Below, piece after piece: positions 6,803 to 14,206 of a stretch of DNA of 17,985 bases. Numbering within the stretch: the stretch's first letter is position 1; each line of letters starts with the position of its first letter. This DNA is from Gammaproteobacteria bacterium (lineage in GTDB: Bacteria > Pseudomonadota > Gammaproteobacteria > Eutrophobiales > Eutrophobiaceae). The stretch lies in contig JACVQI010000069.1 in the NCBI GenBank assembly GCA_015661095.1, positions 1 to 17,985 on the forward strand. Direction: 5' to 3'. Below the pieces are notes generated by a model. It ran no database searches and was not told the DNA's origin. It worked only from the letters and a program-made list of their open reading frames with translations. A program made the position numbers and the translations under genes.

Positions 6803-6965
6803 GGCCATTCTCTTATAACGATTAATAATCAATATTCCTGGTTTTAATAAATTAATTTACCTTTTTTACATTAGTAATTATGATTAATCTATCTTTATTT
6901 TACAATAACTGTTTATTACAATGTTAGTTTCCTATTAGTGAACAATAGTTTCGAAGGTCGAAATC
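6803..6965. promoter_or_regulatory. AT-rich divergent regulatory region of the LysR pair
   Basis: This 163-bp spacer is far richer in A and T than its surroundings. Just before the LysR start, TTTCGA-AGG-TCGAAA (6949-6963) is a perfect inverted repeat whose loop holds the AAGG likely used for ribosome binding. It could be an autoregulatory site or a translation-masking hairpin. T-N11-A type half-sites are plentiful because of the base composition, so no single LysR box can be chosen. Confidence 0.45.
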
Positions 6966-7880
6966 ATGGATAAACTGAACAGTATTCGCGTCTTTCTCCA
7001 GGTTGCCAGGCTCGGTGGATTTTCCAGCGCCGCGCAACATCTCGGCATTTCCAAGGCCATGGTATCCAAGCATGTGAGTGATCTGGAACGACAGCTTGGG
7101 GTCAGGTTAATCAATCGAACGACCCGGCACCTGAAACTGACCGAGTCCGGCATACTCTATCGGGATCGTGTACAAGGCATCCTGGAAGACCTGGAAGCAA
7201 CGGAAGTTAGTGTTGCCAATCTCAATGCCGCGCCGAGCGGGACGTTGCGATTAATGGCCCCGACCTCCTTTGGTTCGTTTCATCTGACGCGGGCCATTGC
7301 GGAATATCGTCAAAAATATCCCAAGGTCGGTATCGATATGGTGTTCACCGGGCGCACCCTGGATTTTGTCGGTGAGGGGTTGGACCTGGCTATACGCACG
7401 GGGGAATTGAAAGACTCCACGCAAGTCGCCAGGCGCCTGACACATTCCCGGTTGGTGGTCAGCGCCAGTCCGGCATACCTGAAGAAATACGGTGTCCCGC
7501 TGGTCCCGATTGACCTCACCCGTCATAACTGCCTGATCTACTCGCCCCGCTCGCCCCTTGGGGCGTGGCCTTTTACGGTGGATGGCAAGGCCACCACCGT
7601 CAGGGTACACGGTGATGTAAAAGCCAATACGGCGGATGCACTGCGGATCGCATCCATCCATGGCTGCGGCCTGACGCAGTTGCCGACCTATGTGGTCGGT
7701 CTCGATATCAAGGCCGGACGCCTGCAGCCGGTACTGGAAAATTTCGAACCTCCCATGCAGCCTATCTACGCCGTTTATCTGCACAGGCAAAATCTGACTG
7801 CGAAAGTCAGCACCTTCGTCGATTTTTTATATGACTATTACCAGCCGATACCCTACTGGGAACAGTGGACTGATGCCTGA
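6966..7880 (+). CDS. LysR-family transcriptional regulator (CrgA-like)
   Basis: The product has 304 residues, the usual LysR length. The N-terminal winged helix-turn-helix is plain: MDKLNSIRVFLQVARLGGFSSAAQHLGISKAMVSKHVSDLERQLGVRLINRTTRHLKLTESG (in parts, residues 1-62). A linker helix follows, then the periplasmic-binding-like effector domain opening at about residue 92 (GTLRLMAPTSFG). Sequence style matches the CrgA/AaeR-like branch (two-letter marker LNRTTR in relatives, INRTTR here). It sits divergently from the small secreted gene at 6440-6802. The effector cannot be told from sequence. Confidence 0.92.
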   Translation: MDKLNSIRVFLQVARLGGFSSAAQHLGISKAMVSKHVSDLERQLGVRLINRTTRHLKLTESGILYRDRVQGILEDLEATEVSVANLNAAPSGTLRLMAPTSFGSFHLTRAIAEYRQKYPKVGIDMVFTGRTLDFVGEGLDLAIRTGELKDSTQVARRLTHSRLVVSASPAYLKKYGVPLVPIDLTRHNCLIYSPRSPLGAWPFTVDGKATTVRVHGDVKANTADALRIASIHGCGLTQLPTYVVGLDIKAGRLQPVLENFEPPMQPIYAVYLHRQNLTAKVSTFVDFLYDYYQPIPYWEQWTDA

Positions 7881-7999
7881 TTACCAAGTCCTGGATTTTC
7901 GAACCGAGAGGGTATAAAAGCTGCATAATCCTGCCATGGTGTCACTCTGGAGCGTTATGCGGATGGACTTCATACGCCAATATGATATTTTTCTATAAA

Positions 8000-8015
8000 T
8001 TACAACATGTTGTAA
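8000..8015. promoter_or_regulatory. Perfect 16-bp palindrome upstream of the Sel1 gene
   Basis: TTACAACATGTTGTAA is a perfect palindrome ending 23 bp before the ATG at 8039. A TATAAA (7994-7999) directly abuts it and could be the -10, so a dimeric repressor bound here would cover the transcription start. It resembles TetR- or MarR-type operators in form. No matching regulator gene is adjacent, except possibly the LysR protein upstream, whose sites usually look different. Confidence 0.5.
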
Positions 8016-8038
8016 CGGAGCGATCGAGCTAGTTTAAA

Positions 8039-9231
8039 ATGGCTGTGGATATCTCAACATTAACGGACCGCGCGAATGCCGGTGATCTGTCAGTACAACT
8101 GGAACTGGCGGGCCTGTATGAGACCGGAACTGGTGTCCCTATTGACCGGGGCCGGGCGGCGCATTGGTATCGCATAGCCGCGGAACAGGGCGCGGCCAAA
8201 GCCCAGTCCCATCTTGGTCAGATGTACATTCGCGGTATTGGTGTACCCAAAGATCATATGGAAGCTGTCTATGTTATCAGGAAGGCATGGGTACCGACAA
8301 AGATGTCGCGTCGGCCATAGAGTGGTATGAAAAAGCCGCAGCGCAAGGCCACGCCGGCGCCAGTTATAATCTGGGTTATCTTTATGCCAATGGCAGTGGA
8401 ATTTCCAAGGACGAACAAAAGGCTTTGTACTGGTATACACAAGCCGCACAACTGGGGCACAACAAAGCCCAACATAATCTCGGTATCATGTATGAGCAGG
8501 GGGGCGGGACGGAACAGGATTATGCTGCCGCCGTGCGCTGGTATTCAGCCGCGGCCAAACAGGGTTATGCACGCTCACAATATAATCTGGCACGTCTTTA
8601 CACAGAGGGTCACGGCGTCGAAAAGGATAATCAGGAAGCTTTCAAGTGGTTCAAGCAGGCAGCAGCGGCGGGATATTATAAAGCGCAGTTTAATCTGGGT
8701 TTGTTTTATCTCCATGGCCTGGGTAGTGAACAGGATCATTCCCAGGCATTAGCTTTTTTCAAAGCAGCGGCAGGGCGGGGGTATCCAAAAGCGTATTACC
8801 AGTTAGGGAAGATGTATGCCCTGGGATTGGGGTTGGAAATCAATGAAATTGAGTCAGCTAAATGCTTTCAGCTTTCGGCCGACCGCGGCTACGTGAAGGC
8901 CCAGTACAAATTGGCCAGGCTTTATATGGATGGTCAGGGTGTGCGGAAAAATGTTGTTGCTGCCTGCAAATGGCTGGAAAAATCCGCCCTTCAGGGCCAT
9001 ACCCAGGCCCAGTATGATCTGGGAGTTTGTTATGCGAGAGGTCGCGGCGTCAGCACGGATCTCCGCAAGGCTTATGCCTGGTTAACACTTGCGGCCCAGG
9101 CAGGAGACCGAAAAATCGACAAGATGTTGAAAAAAATCGCTGAAAATATGGTGACTGCGGAAATAGTGGAAGCACAAAAATTCGCTGAAAAATGGCGCGC
9201 TGAAATTACTGTGACAGCGGATCCTCGCTGA
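8039..9231 (+). pseudogene. Sel1-repeat protein gene, frameshifted by an internal deletion
   Basis: The gene encodes tandem Sel1/TPR-like repeats of about 36 residues, helical hairpins used as protein-binding scaffolds. The first part (8039-8320) has about two repeats, up to GIGVPKDHMEAVY, then runs out of frame to a TAG at 8318. The rest (from about 8272 in the next frame, starting CYQEGMGTDKD, to 9231) has about eight more, plus a C-terminal helix. The KD of repeat two and the KD of the next are 50 nt apart instead of 108, implying a 58-nt loss that shifts the frame. No signal peptide is seen, so it is cytoplasmic. ATG at 8287, preceded by AGGAAGG, could let the second part be made alone. 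The end overlaps mltF by 26 bp. Confidence 0.85.
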
Positions 9232-10666
9232 TCCGTGTTTCAACCAGTTGTCCGGCCGTCAGTTCTGCGGATGGAACTTCAGGTTGCGTTAACTGGACCA
9301 GGGTGTTGTAATATTTTTTAATCCTTTCCACGTATAACACGGGCTCTACACCACGGGCATAACCGAATTTTGTCTGATTAAACCACTCTTTCCGGCTTAA
9401 CAATGGCAACCGCTGTTTTACTTCCAGCCAAATATCGGGGTCCCCACCCTGTTTCTGGGTTAACACGCGGGCGTCCTCCAGGTGGCCATAACCGACATTA
9501 TAGGCTGCTACCGCCATCCAGGTACGATCCGGTTCGGGGATGCGTTCTGGAATTTTTCCAATGAGACTTTTTAAATAAATCGTGCCGCCACGGATACTCT
9601 GTTCCGGGTCGAACCGGTTATTCACGCCGACACTTTCAGCGGTATCCTGCTTTAACATCATCAGGCCTTTAACCTCGCCGGTGGTTGATACCGCCTGTTC
9701 ATGCCAGTGGGATTCCTGGTAGCTGATTGCGGCCAGCAGCCGCCAATCCATCTCCTGTTCCCCAGCGACCTCTTCAAACAACGACTGCAACGGCGGGAGC
9801 CGAACCTGGAAGCGGTCTATGAATTTCCTGGCATCGACATAATCAAATTTCCCCACTGGCACAAAATATTGATTGATCAAAGCGATCAACTCGCCGCTCC
9901 GCGATATTTCCTCATGGAATCGCCATACTGCTTGCAGCAGCGATCGATCTTCGTGGTTTCTGAAGGCCCATGCTACCGGTTGCGGCGATGAAACATTGAA
10001 GGCCACCCGGATCTCCGGGTAATACTGCCGGGCCAGAGTCAGTTCATTGGAGTCCGTGATGGTGTACAGAATCTCCTTGTTTTCAAGCAGTTCCAGCATC
10101 TCATGGCTGTCACGTTCGGTATGGATGTTCCAGGACAGACTGGGAGCTTCCTGTTGCAACTGATCGAGCGGGAGTAACGTGGAGGTATCCAGTGCCAGAT
10201 CGAGCTTATCCGGAAAGATATCCTCCAGCGACGACGGCGGTCGCAGACCATTCCGGTAAACCAGTTGTTGCGTGACCCATAGATAGGCCGGTCCGAAGAC
10301 CAGGGGACCGCCACGGGACTGATGATGGATTAAAGCGGCGGCGGCGAAATCGGCTTGTTCGGAATTAAGTATTTTGGTGACGTCGTTTGAATTTTTCGCG
10401 ATGACGGTTTTCAGTTCCACACCCAGATGCGCCGCAAATTTTTTCGCCAGGACGTATTCAAGACCGGTTTCGGAATTCTTTTCAATATAATAGGATGTCG
10501 GTCCATTACGGGTAACGACGACGATTTCGCCACGTGCTTTAATTCGGTCCAGTTGCGTTGTTGTTTTGTCCGTACAGCTGGATAACGTGGCAAAAACCAT
10601 AACCAGCAGTCCGCGGAAAATGAGATAATTCCCGCAGGCGGCATTCATTTTGTTTTGATCAGGCAT
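9206..10666 (-). CDS. mltF: Membrane-bound lytic murein transglycosylase F
   Basis: The product has 486 residues and cleaves peptidoglycan glycan strands, forming 1,6-anhydro ends, at the outer membrane. A lipoprotein signal ends with lipobox LSSC (Cys31). Next comes a solute-binding-like regulatory domain (about 40-270; RGEIVVVTRNGPTSYY, GLEYVLAKKFA), then an SLT catalytic domain with Glu318 in AISYQESHW, GLMMLKQDTA (334-343) and VAAYNVGYGH. This two-domain order is diagnostic of MltF. ATG at 10666 or 10648 could be used; neither has a clear ribosome site. The gene overlaps the end of the Sel1 gene tail to tail by 26 bp. Confidence 0.95.
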   Translation of the reverse strand: MPDQNKMNAACGNYLIFRGLLVMVFATLSSCTDKTTTQLDRIKARGEIVVVTRNGPTSYYIEKNSETGLEYVLAKKFAAHLGVELKTVIAKNSNDVTKILNSEQADFAAAALIHHQSRGGPLVFGPAYLWVTQQLVYRNGLRPPSSLEDIFPDKLDLALDTSTLLPLDQLQQEAPSLSWNIHTERDSHEMLELLENKEILYTITDSNELTLARQYYPEIRVAFNVSSPQPVAWAFRNHEDRSLLQAVWRFHEEISRSGELIALINQYFVPVGKFDYVDARKFIDRFQVRLPPLQSLFEEVAGEQEMDWRLLAAISYQESHWHEQAVSTTGEVKGLMMLKQDTAESVGVNNRFDPEQSIRGGTIYLKSLIGKIPERIPEPDRTWMAVAAYNVGYGHLEDARVLTQKQGGDPDIWLEVKQRLPLLSRKEWFNQTKFGYARGVEPVLYVERIKKYYNTLVQLTQPEVPSAELTAGQLVETRISEDPLSQ

Positions 10667-10759
10667 GGTAGCAATCGAGTAAATGTTCTACTAAGTATAA
10701 TGACGAAATGGCCGTAATGTTGTTTTGACTACCGGATAACCGGAAATACTTACCAAAAG

Positions 10760-10790
10760 TTACAGGTTTTCCGCAGTCACTTGTTACAAT
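10760..10790 (+). promoter_or_regulatory. Likely tRNA-Ser promoter
   Basis: TACAAT (10785-10790) is a good -10, ending 9 bp before the mature tRNA. TTACAG (10760-10765) is a possible -35 at a long 19-bp spacing. Confidence 0.45.
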
Positions 10791-10799
10791 GATGAAACT

Positions 10800-10889
10800 G
10801 GAGAGGTGCCAGAGTGGCCGAATGGGACAGACTCGAAATCTGTTGTACGCTTACGCGTACCGTGGGTTCAACTCCCACCCTCTCCGCCA
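10800..10889 (+). tRNA. serU: tRNA-Ser (anticodon CGA)
   Basis: The gene is 90 nt including CCA. The acceptor arm GGAGAGG (10800-10806) pairs with CCTCTCC (10879-10885), followed by discriminator G and an encoded CCA (10887-10889). The anticodon stem ACAGA/TCTGT flanks loop CTCGAAA, giving anticodon CGA, which reads UCG serine codons. The long variable arm (GTACGC-TTAC-GCGTAC) is the class II mark of serine tRNA, and GGTTCAACTCC is the T-loop. Sequence close to E. coli serU. A complete tRNA 3' end is a common integration site, but no repeat of it was seen nearby. Confidence 0.97.
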
Positions 10890-10928
10890 AACTTATGCAA
10901 TCAATCAATCGTAGCATGAGTCCATTCA

Positions 10929-11258
10929 ATGGAAACACCAGACAGCAACCTAAAAGATACTGATCAATCCGTCCAGGAAGATGAAAGATTGAAAAACGAA
11001 CTGGCGTTCTTGTTCGGCCAGGAAACTGTTGAACTCGCGGGACAACTTGATATAGCCAATCTGAATTTAACTGACAAAATGATAGACAGCATTGCCGCCG
11101 GTGTCAGAAAACTCAAGGAATTGAGGGATGATCCAGTCGCGCAGATAAGTCTCGTCAATGGCATGGATGAAGGCGCCCGCCTGCTGTTGTGTATGTGGAT
11201 TATGGATATGGATTTACTGGATAAAATCCAGAATGGTTCTTATATCGGGTCCCGCTGA
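10929..11258 (+). CDS. Small acidic protein of unknown function
   Basis: The product has 109 residues. I do not recognise it. It is acidic, has no signal peptide or membrane segment, and reads as mostly helical: ERLKNELAFLFGQETVELAGQL, then DKMIDSIAAGVRKLKELRDD (in parts), then GARLLLCMWIMDMDLLDKI. The last part, rich in Met, Trp and Leu with acids, could be an amphipathic interaction helix. It begins 39 bp after the tRNA on the same strand, so it may be read from the tRNA promoter or its own unseen one. No Shine-Dalgarno sequence is obvious. Codon use looks normal for the window, and the clean frame supports a real gene. Confidence 0.6.
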   Translation: METPDSNLKDTDQSVQEDERLKNELAFLFGQETVELAGQLDIANLNLTDKMIDSIAAGVRKLKELRDDPVAQISLVNGMDEGARLLLCMWIMDMDLLDKIQNGSYIGSR

Positions 11259-11286
11259 CGAGCGGGTCTGGTTCCTGCCTGCCAGA
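11247..11286 (+). terminator. Double hairpin at the end of the small acidic gene
   Basis: CCCGCT-GACG-AGCGGG (11251-11266) spans the stop codon of the gene at 10929. TCTGG (11267-11271) and CCAGA (11282-11286) form a second stem right after. No T-run follows, so termination strength is uncertain. It lies between convergent genes. Confidence 0.4.
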
Positions 11287-11290
11287 CAAA

Positions 11291-11839
11291 TCAGAGTTCG
11301 GTATTGACTCGCAATTGGGCGGACTCACCAGCCTGAGGTCCGGCCGAGGGTGTAAAATGGAATCGCGGTTGTGGTGATTCCGGTGCAACCGGCGCTTCCG
11401 GTTGCTCATGATCACGTCTTCGGTGAAAGTTATTAAAGTACGGTTGTGGATACACAAAGTAGTGCGGGTATGACTCGGAGTATCCATCCAGCTGTTGTTC
11501 TGCCTGCAACCGGTTCAATTCCAGTTCCTGGGCCAGGTTTCGTTCTTCCAGTTGCATCCTTTTTACGGCCAGTCGATCTTCCGTTAGTTGCTGGCGCCAG
11601 GCCGCCATGATATCGGCCTGATCGATAATGGAATACTTTTCCGGACTCGAAACATTCTCAGTAAAATCATCTAAAAGGATTTCGCGTGTTGTGGTAACCG
11701 CGGCGTCAGCCGGAGGCGCATCACTGAAATGCACTATACCGTCCGCATCCGTCCATTGATAAACCGTGGCGGCCACAACGTTTTGGCTGATATACAGGGC
11801 CGAAGACAGGAGCAAGTACGGGATGAGTTTTTGTTTCAT
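11291..11839 (-). CDS. DUF4124 domain secreted protein
   Basis: The product has 182 residues. A signal peptide (about 1-23, ending VVAA) is followed by a DUF4124 domain: TVYQWTDADGIVHFSDAPP (25-43), a WxDxxGxxHFSD signature found in many gammaproteobacterial envelope proteins of unclear function. A Gln/Glu/Leu-rich stretch (about 79-117) looks like a coiled coil, then comes an aromatic and His-rich part with HYFVYPQPYFNNFHRRR, then a Pro-rich tail. ATG at 11839 has only a weak GAGA site upstream. It converges on the small acidic gene. TATAAT on the minus strand (+ 11877-11882) is its likely -10. Confidence 0.85.
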   Translation of the reverse strand: MKQKLIPYLLLSSALYISQNVVAATVYQWTDADGIVHFSDAPPADAAVTTTREILLDDFTENVSSPEKYSIIDQADIMAAWRQQLTEDRLAVKRMQLEERNLAQELELNRLQAEQQLDGYSESYPHYFVYPQPYFNNFHRRRDHEQPEAPVAPESPQPRFHFTPSAGPQAGESAQLRVNTEL

Positions 11840-12291
11840 ATGACCGGTCTCAAAATCGAATTAATCCGATGAGGTAATTATAGTCAAATTGGACCACGAT
11901 CCCGTGGTTTTGTTGCGAAGATGAGATGCGGGTCCGAATTTATCCCAGGCTGAGTGGTAAGTTATTGTCTTTATTAGATCGTAAGGTCAGAATTGAATCT
12001 TAATTATTCATATAATTACTCATTCAAATTCCAGGGCTTTGACCCCGTACTGTAATAAACTTGCTCTTCTCGAACGATGCGGTTCGTTTCTCGTCGCATC
12101 CTGTTCGCAGACATGCACAAGCCGCCAGCCGGATTGCGCCGGATTTGGGTGATTCGCGTTTCAGTCCCTTCCTGAACTTGATGCAGGCTTGGCCCCATTC
12201 AATAGCAACAATCAGGGTTTCATATATTTCCGCAATTAAAGTTATAATCAAAAGTAGTTCTCCCTGCTGACTTCATAATTTTAGGAAAATA
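11840..12291. other. 452-bp spacer between the DUF4124 gene and endA
   Basis: The left part holds the minus-strand TATAAT (+ ATTATA 11877-11882) for the DUF4124 gene and hairpin ACCACG-ATCC-CGTGGT (11893-11908), followed on the plus strand by four T. The right end has a perfect TATAAT (12243-12248), probably the endA -10, and AGGAAA just before the ATG. Between about 11920 and 12240 I see no convincing gene: short frames on both strands lack ribosome sites and family motifs. A GC-richer patch at about 12070-12160 in AT-rich flanks might be a worn remnant. Confidence 0.5.
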
Positions 12292-12969
12292 ATGAAAGAT
12301 AAGTGCCTGCTGCTCGTCATTTCATATTTCATTTTAGCTTGCACTCCCGTATACGGGGATGCTCCTGTTCCCGATTATGATCAAATTGTCTCGCAAATAT
12401 TCTGGAGCGAACTCTATCCCTTTGGGGGCTGGACGCTGTACTGTGGCTATCGCTTCGAGCACGATCGCAAGATCAAGGGAGCGAAGTCCGTCACCATTGA
12501 ACATATCTATCCCACCTCTGAGATGATTAAACAACTGCATTGCGGCAGTCGCATGCAATGCCTGGATTCCGGTAATAAACTCTACGCGCGTATGGAAGCG
12601 GACATGCACAACATGTATCCGGTCTGGAGCGATCTGGTGACTTATCGCAACGGTTCACGCTTCGGCAACATTGATGGTGAGCATTGGCGCTTCGAGGATT
12701 GCGATATCGAATGGCAGGGGGGAGTTCTCGAACCGCGACCGGTGGCGCGTGGTAATATCGCCAGGGCCATGATGTATATGCATGAACGCTACGGTTTGAA
12801 ACTCGAGCCGGAGATGCTGAAGCTCATGGTACAGTGGAGCAGCGAGGATCCGCCCAGTAATCAGGAAGTTGAACGAAACAGGCAGATTGAAGCCATGCAG
12901 GGAAACCGCAATCCTTTCATTGATGATCCGGCCTGGGCAGACAGGCTGCTGCGGGGTACTGCTCGATAA
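12292..12969 (+). CDS. endA: Secreted endonuclease I (EndA/Vvn family)
   Basis: The product has 225 residues and is a periplasmic or secreted non-specific nuclease of the beta-beta-alpha-metal type. A signal sequence (about 1-21) contains ILAC at 14-17, so it could be either a lipoprotein or a type I cleaved protein. Family motifs: IEHIYPTS (69-76, catalytic His71), MEADMHNMYP (101-110, metal Asn107), RGNIARAMMYM (153-163) and NRQIEAMQGNRNPFID (196-211). Cysteines at 51, 84, 90 and 137 could form disulfides, which in relatives keep the enzyme inactive in the reducing cytoplasm. AGGAAA precedes the ATG by 5 nt. The insert between motifs is short compared with E. coli EndA. Confidence 0.92.
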   Translation: MKDKCLLLVISYFILACTPVYGDAPVPDYDQIVSQIFWSELYPFGGWTLYCGYRFEHDRKIKGAKSVTIEHIYPTSEMIKQLHCGSRMQCLDSGNKLYARMEADMHNMYPVWSDLVTYRNGSRFGNIDGEHWRFEDCDIEWQGGVLEPRPVARGNIARAMMYMHERYGLKLEPEMLKLMVQWSSEDPPSNQEVERNRQIEAMQGNRNPFIDDPAWADRLLRGTAR

Positions 12970-12979
12970 TCAAGTTATT

Positions 12980-13009
12980 GAGCATGCGGCAGGCTGGCGC
13001 TGGATGCTC
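12980..13009. terminator. Inverted repeat between convergent endA and egtD
   Basis: GAGCAT (12980-12985) and ATGCTC (13004-13009) form a perfect 6-bp stem with an 18-nt GC-rich loop, in the 58-bp gap between two converging genes. No T-run follows on either strand; role in termination is uncertain. Confidence 0.3.
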
Positions 13010-13027
13010 TAGCTTCAAAAAGCAGAA

Positions 13028-14035
13028 TTATCCCGGCACTTGCGCCAGCAGCAGTGAATACCATTGATTGTCCGGCTGATAATGGCGCACCAGCTTGAAA
13101 TCGTTATCAATAAACATGGACTCCAGTTCCACTACCCCGTATTTGCGGCTGATCTCGGTCAGTATCCGCTCCCCCGCAGCCAGCCTGATGCTGATCCCGG
13201 CTTTGCCCAGTTGAACTTTCTGTTCCTGTTTGGCGATGAGATACATTTCAATCTGCCCCAGGTCGGCATTATAAACCGCAGAGTGTGAGAAATTGTCGAG
13301 ATCGAAATTTGCCTGGATCGTGCTGTTCAAGACTCGGAGTATATTGAGGTTGAACTCGGCGGTAATACCGTCGGCATCGTTATAAGCGGCATGCAAGATC
13401 GCTGCTGACTTGACGCGATCAGCGCCGAGCAGAAAAAAATCGCCGGGCTGCAGGGACAGTCTTATGTCCCGGACAAATTCCCTGCCTGCCGCCGCTGTGA
13501 AATTACCGATGCTGCTGCCCAGGAATGCCAGTAACCGCACACCACCAGTCTTCGGCAGGTTGCCGAGGCCGGCATGATAGTCGCCGAGCAGAGGTGTGAT
13601 GCTCAACCATGGATAATCCGCCGCCAACCGGTTCGTTGCCAGATCAACCATTTCTTCACAAACGTCGAATGGCGCATATTCACAGGTGTGGGAAAGTTTG
13701 CCGCAGGCATCGAGTAACAGGCGCACCTTGTGGGATATACCACTGCCCAGTTCCAGGATCTGGGCCGGCCTGGTTGTGGCGATGATGTCGGTTCCATGAC
13801 TGATCAACAGGTCTGTTTCAGTACGCGTAAGATAATATTCCTGCGTGCTGCAGATCCGGTCGAACAACAGCGAGCCGTGGTCATCGTAAAAATATTTGGG
13901 GGGAATGGCGCGGGTGGTAGCGGTCAGACCGGCCAGCACTTCTTCCAGCATGCCCGGCATCTGTCGAGCCGGTGGGACCCTGTTGCATGTAACAGGATCC
14001 GGTATCCGGTCATGCAGGTAATTTCTTTCAGACAT
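13028..14035 (-). CDS. egtD: L-histidine N-alpha-methyltransferase (EgtD-like)
   Basis: The product has 335 residues. It would trimethylate histidine with S-adenosylmethionine to hercynine, the first step to ergothioneine. Motifs: PPKYFYDDHGSLLFDRI (45-61), QEYYLTRTE (65-73), the SAM loop ILELGSGISHKVRLLL (93-108), LAFLGSSIGNF (169-179), AYNDADGITAEFNLNILRVLN (217-237, in parts) and LTEISRKY (292-299). That last motif holds the Glu and Ser that grip histidine in the mycobacterial enzyme. No egtB, egtC, egtE or Egt1-type gene is nearby, so hercynine may be the end product or the rest lies elsewhere. ATG at 14035 has no clear ribosome site. Confidence 0.9.
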   Translation of the reverse strand: MSERNYLHDRIPDPVTCNRVPPARQMPGMLEEVLAGLTATTRAIPPKYFYDDHGSLLFDRICSTQEYYLTRTETDLLISHGTDIIATTRPAQILELGSGISHKVRLLLDACGKLSHTCEYAPFDVCEEMVDLATNRLAADYPWLSITPLLGDYHAGLGNLPKTGGVRLLAFLGSSIGNFTAAAGREFVRDIRLSLQPGDFFLLGADRVKSAAILHAAYNDADGITAEFNLNILRVLNSTIQANFDLDNFSHSAVYNADLGQIEMYLIAKQEQKVQLGKAGISIRLAAGERILTEISRKYGVVELESMFIDNDFKLVRHYQPDNQWYSLLLAQVPG

Positions 14036-14104
14036 TGGTATCTGGCATATACATCGTTTTAAGGATTATGCCGCAATTTATTCAAGCGCAGTAGCGGATA
14101 ATTA

Positions 14105-14134
14105 TTGGTAATGCGCGGCGATTGTAGCTATATT
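14105..14134 (+). promoter_or_regulatory. Likely promoter of the yjgN-M48 operon
   Basis: TTGGTA (14105-14110) and TATATT (14129-14134) are separated by 18 bp, about 70 bp before the chosen start at 14207. Confidence 0.45.
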
Positions 14135-14206
14135 TGTAAAGCCCATTCAATACGGAAACAAAGTATCGAGCAATGATGAATGCAGCAATCATCCAAGGAG
14201 AGCATC

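Noticed and set aside
7251..7790. Long minus-strand frame opposite the LysR gene
   Set aside because: Shadow of the LysR coding frame, whose protein shows the full domain set.
10800..10889. tRNA-Ser as an attachment site for an integrated element
   Set aside because: No repeat of the tRNA 3' end and no integrase gene were seen in the window.
12024..12251. 75-codon frame on the minus strand in the endA upstream spacer
   Set aside because: It starts with TTG, has no ribosome site, no recognisable motif and competes with an equally open frame; composition alone does not support a gene.
13979..13996. CCTGTT...AACAGG inverted repeat at the start of egtD as an operator
   Set aside because: It lies within the coding region near the N-terminus and its arms are short; chance cannot be excluded.
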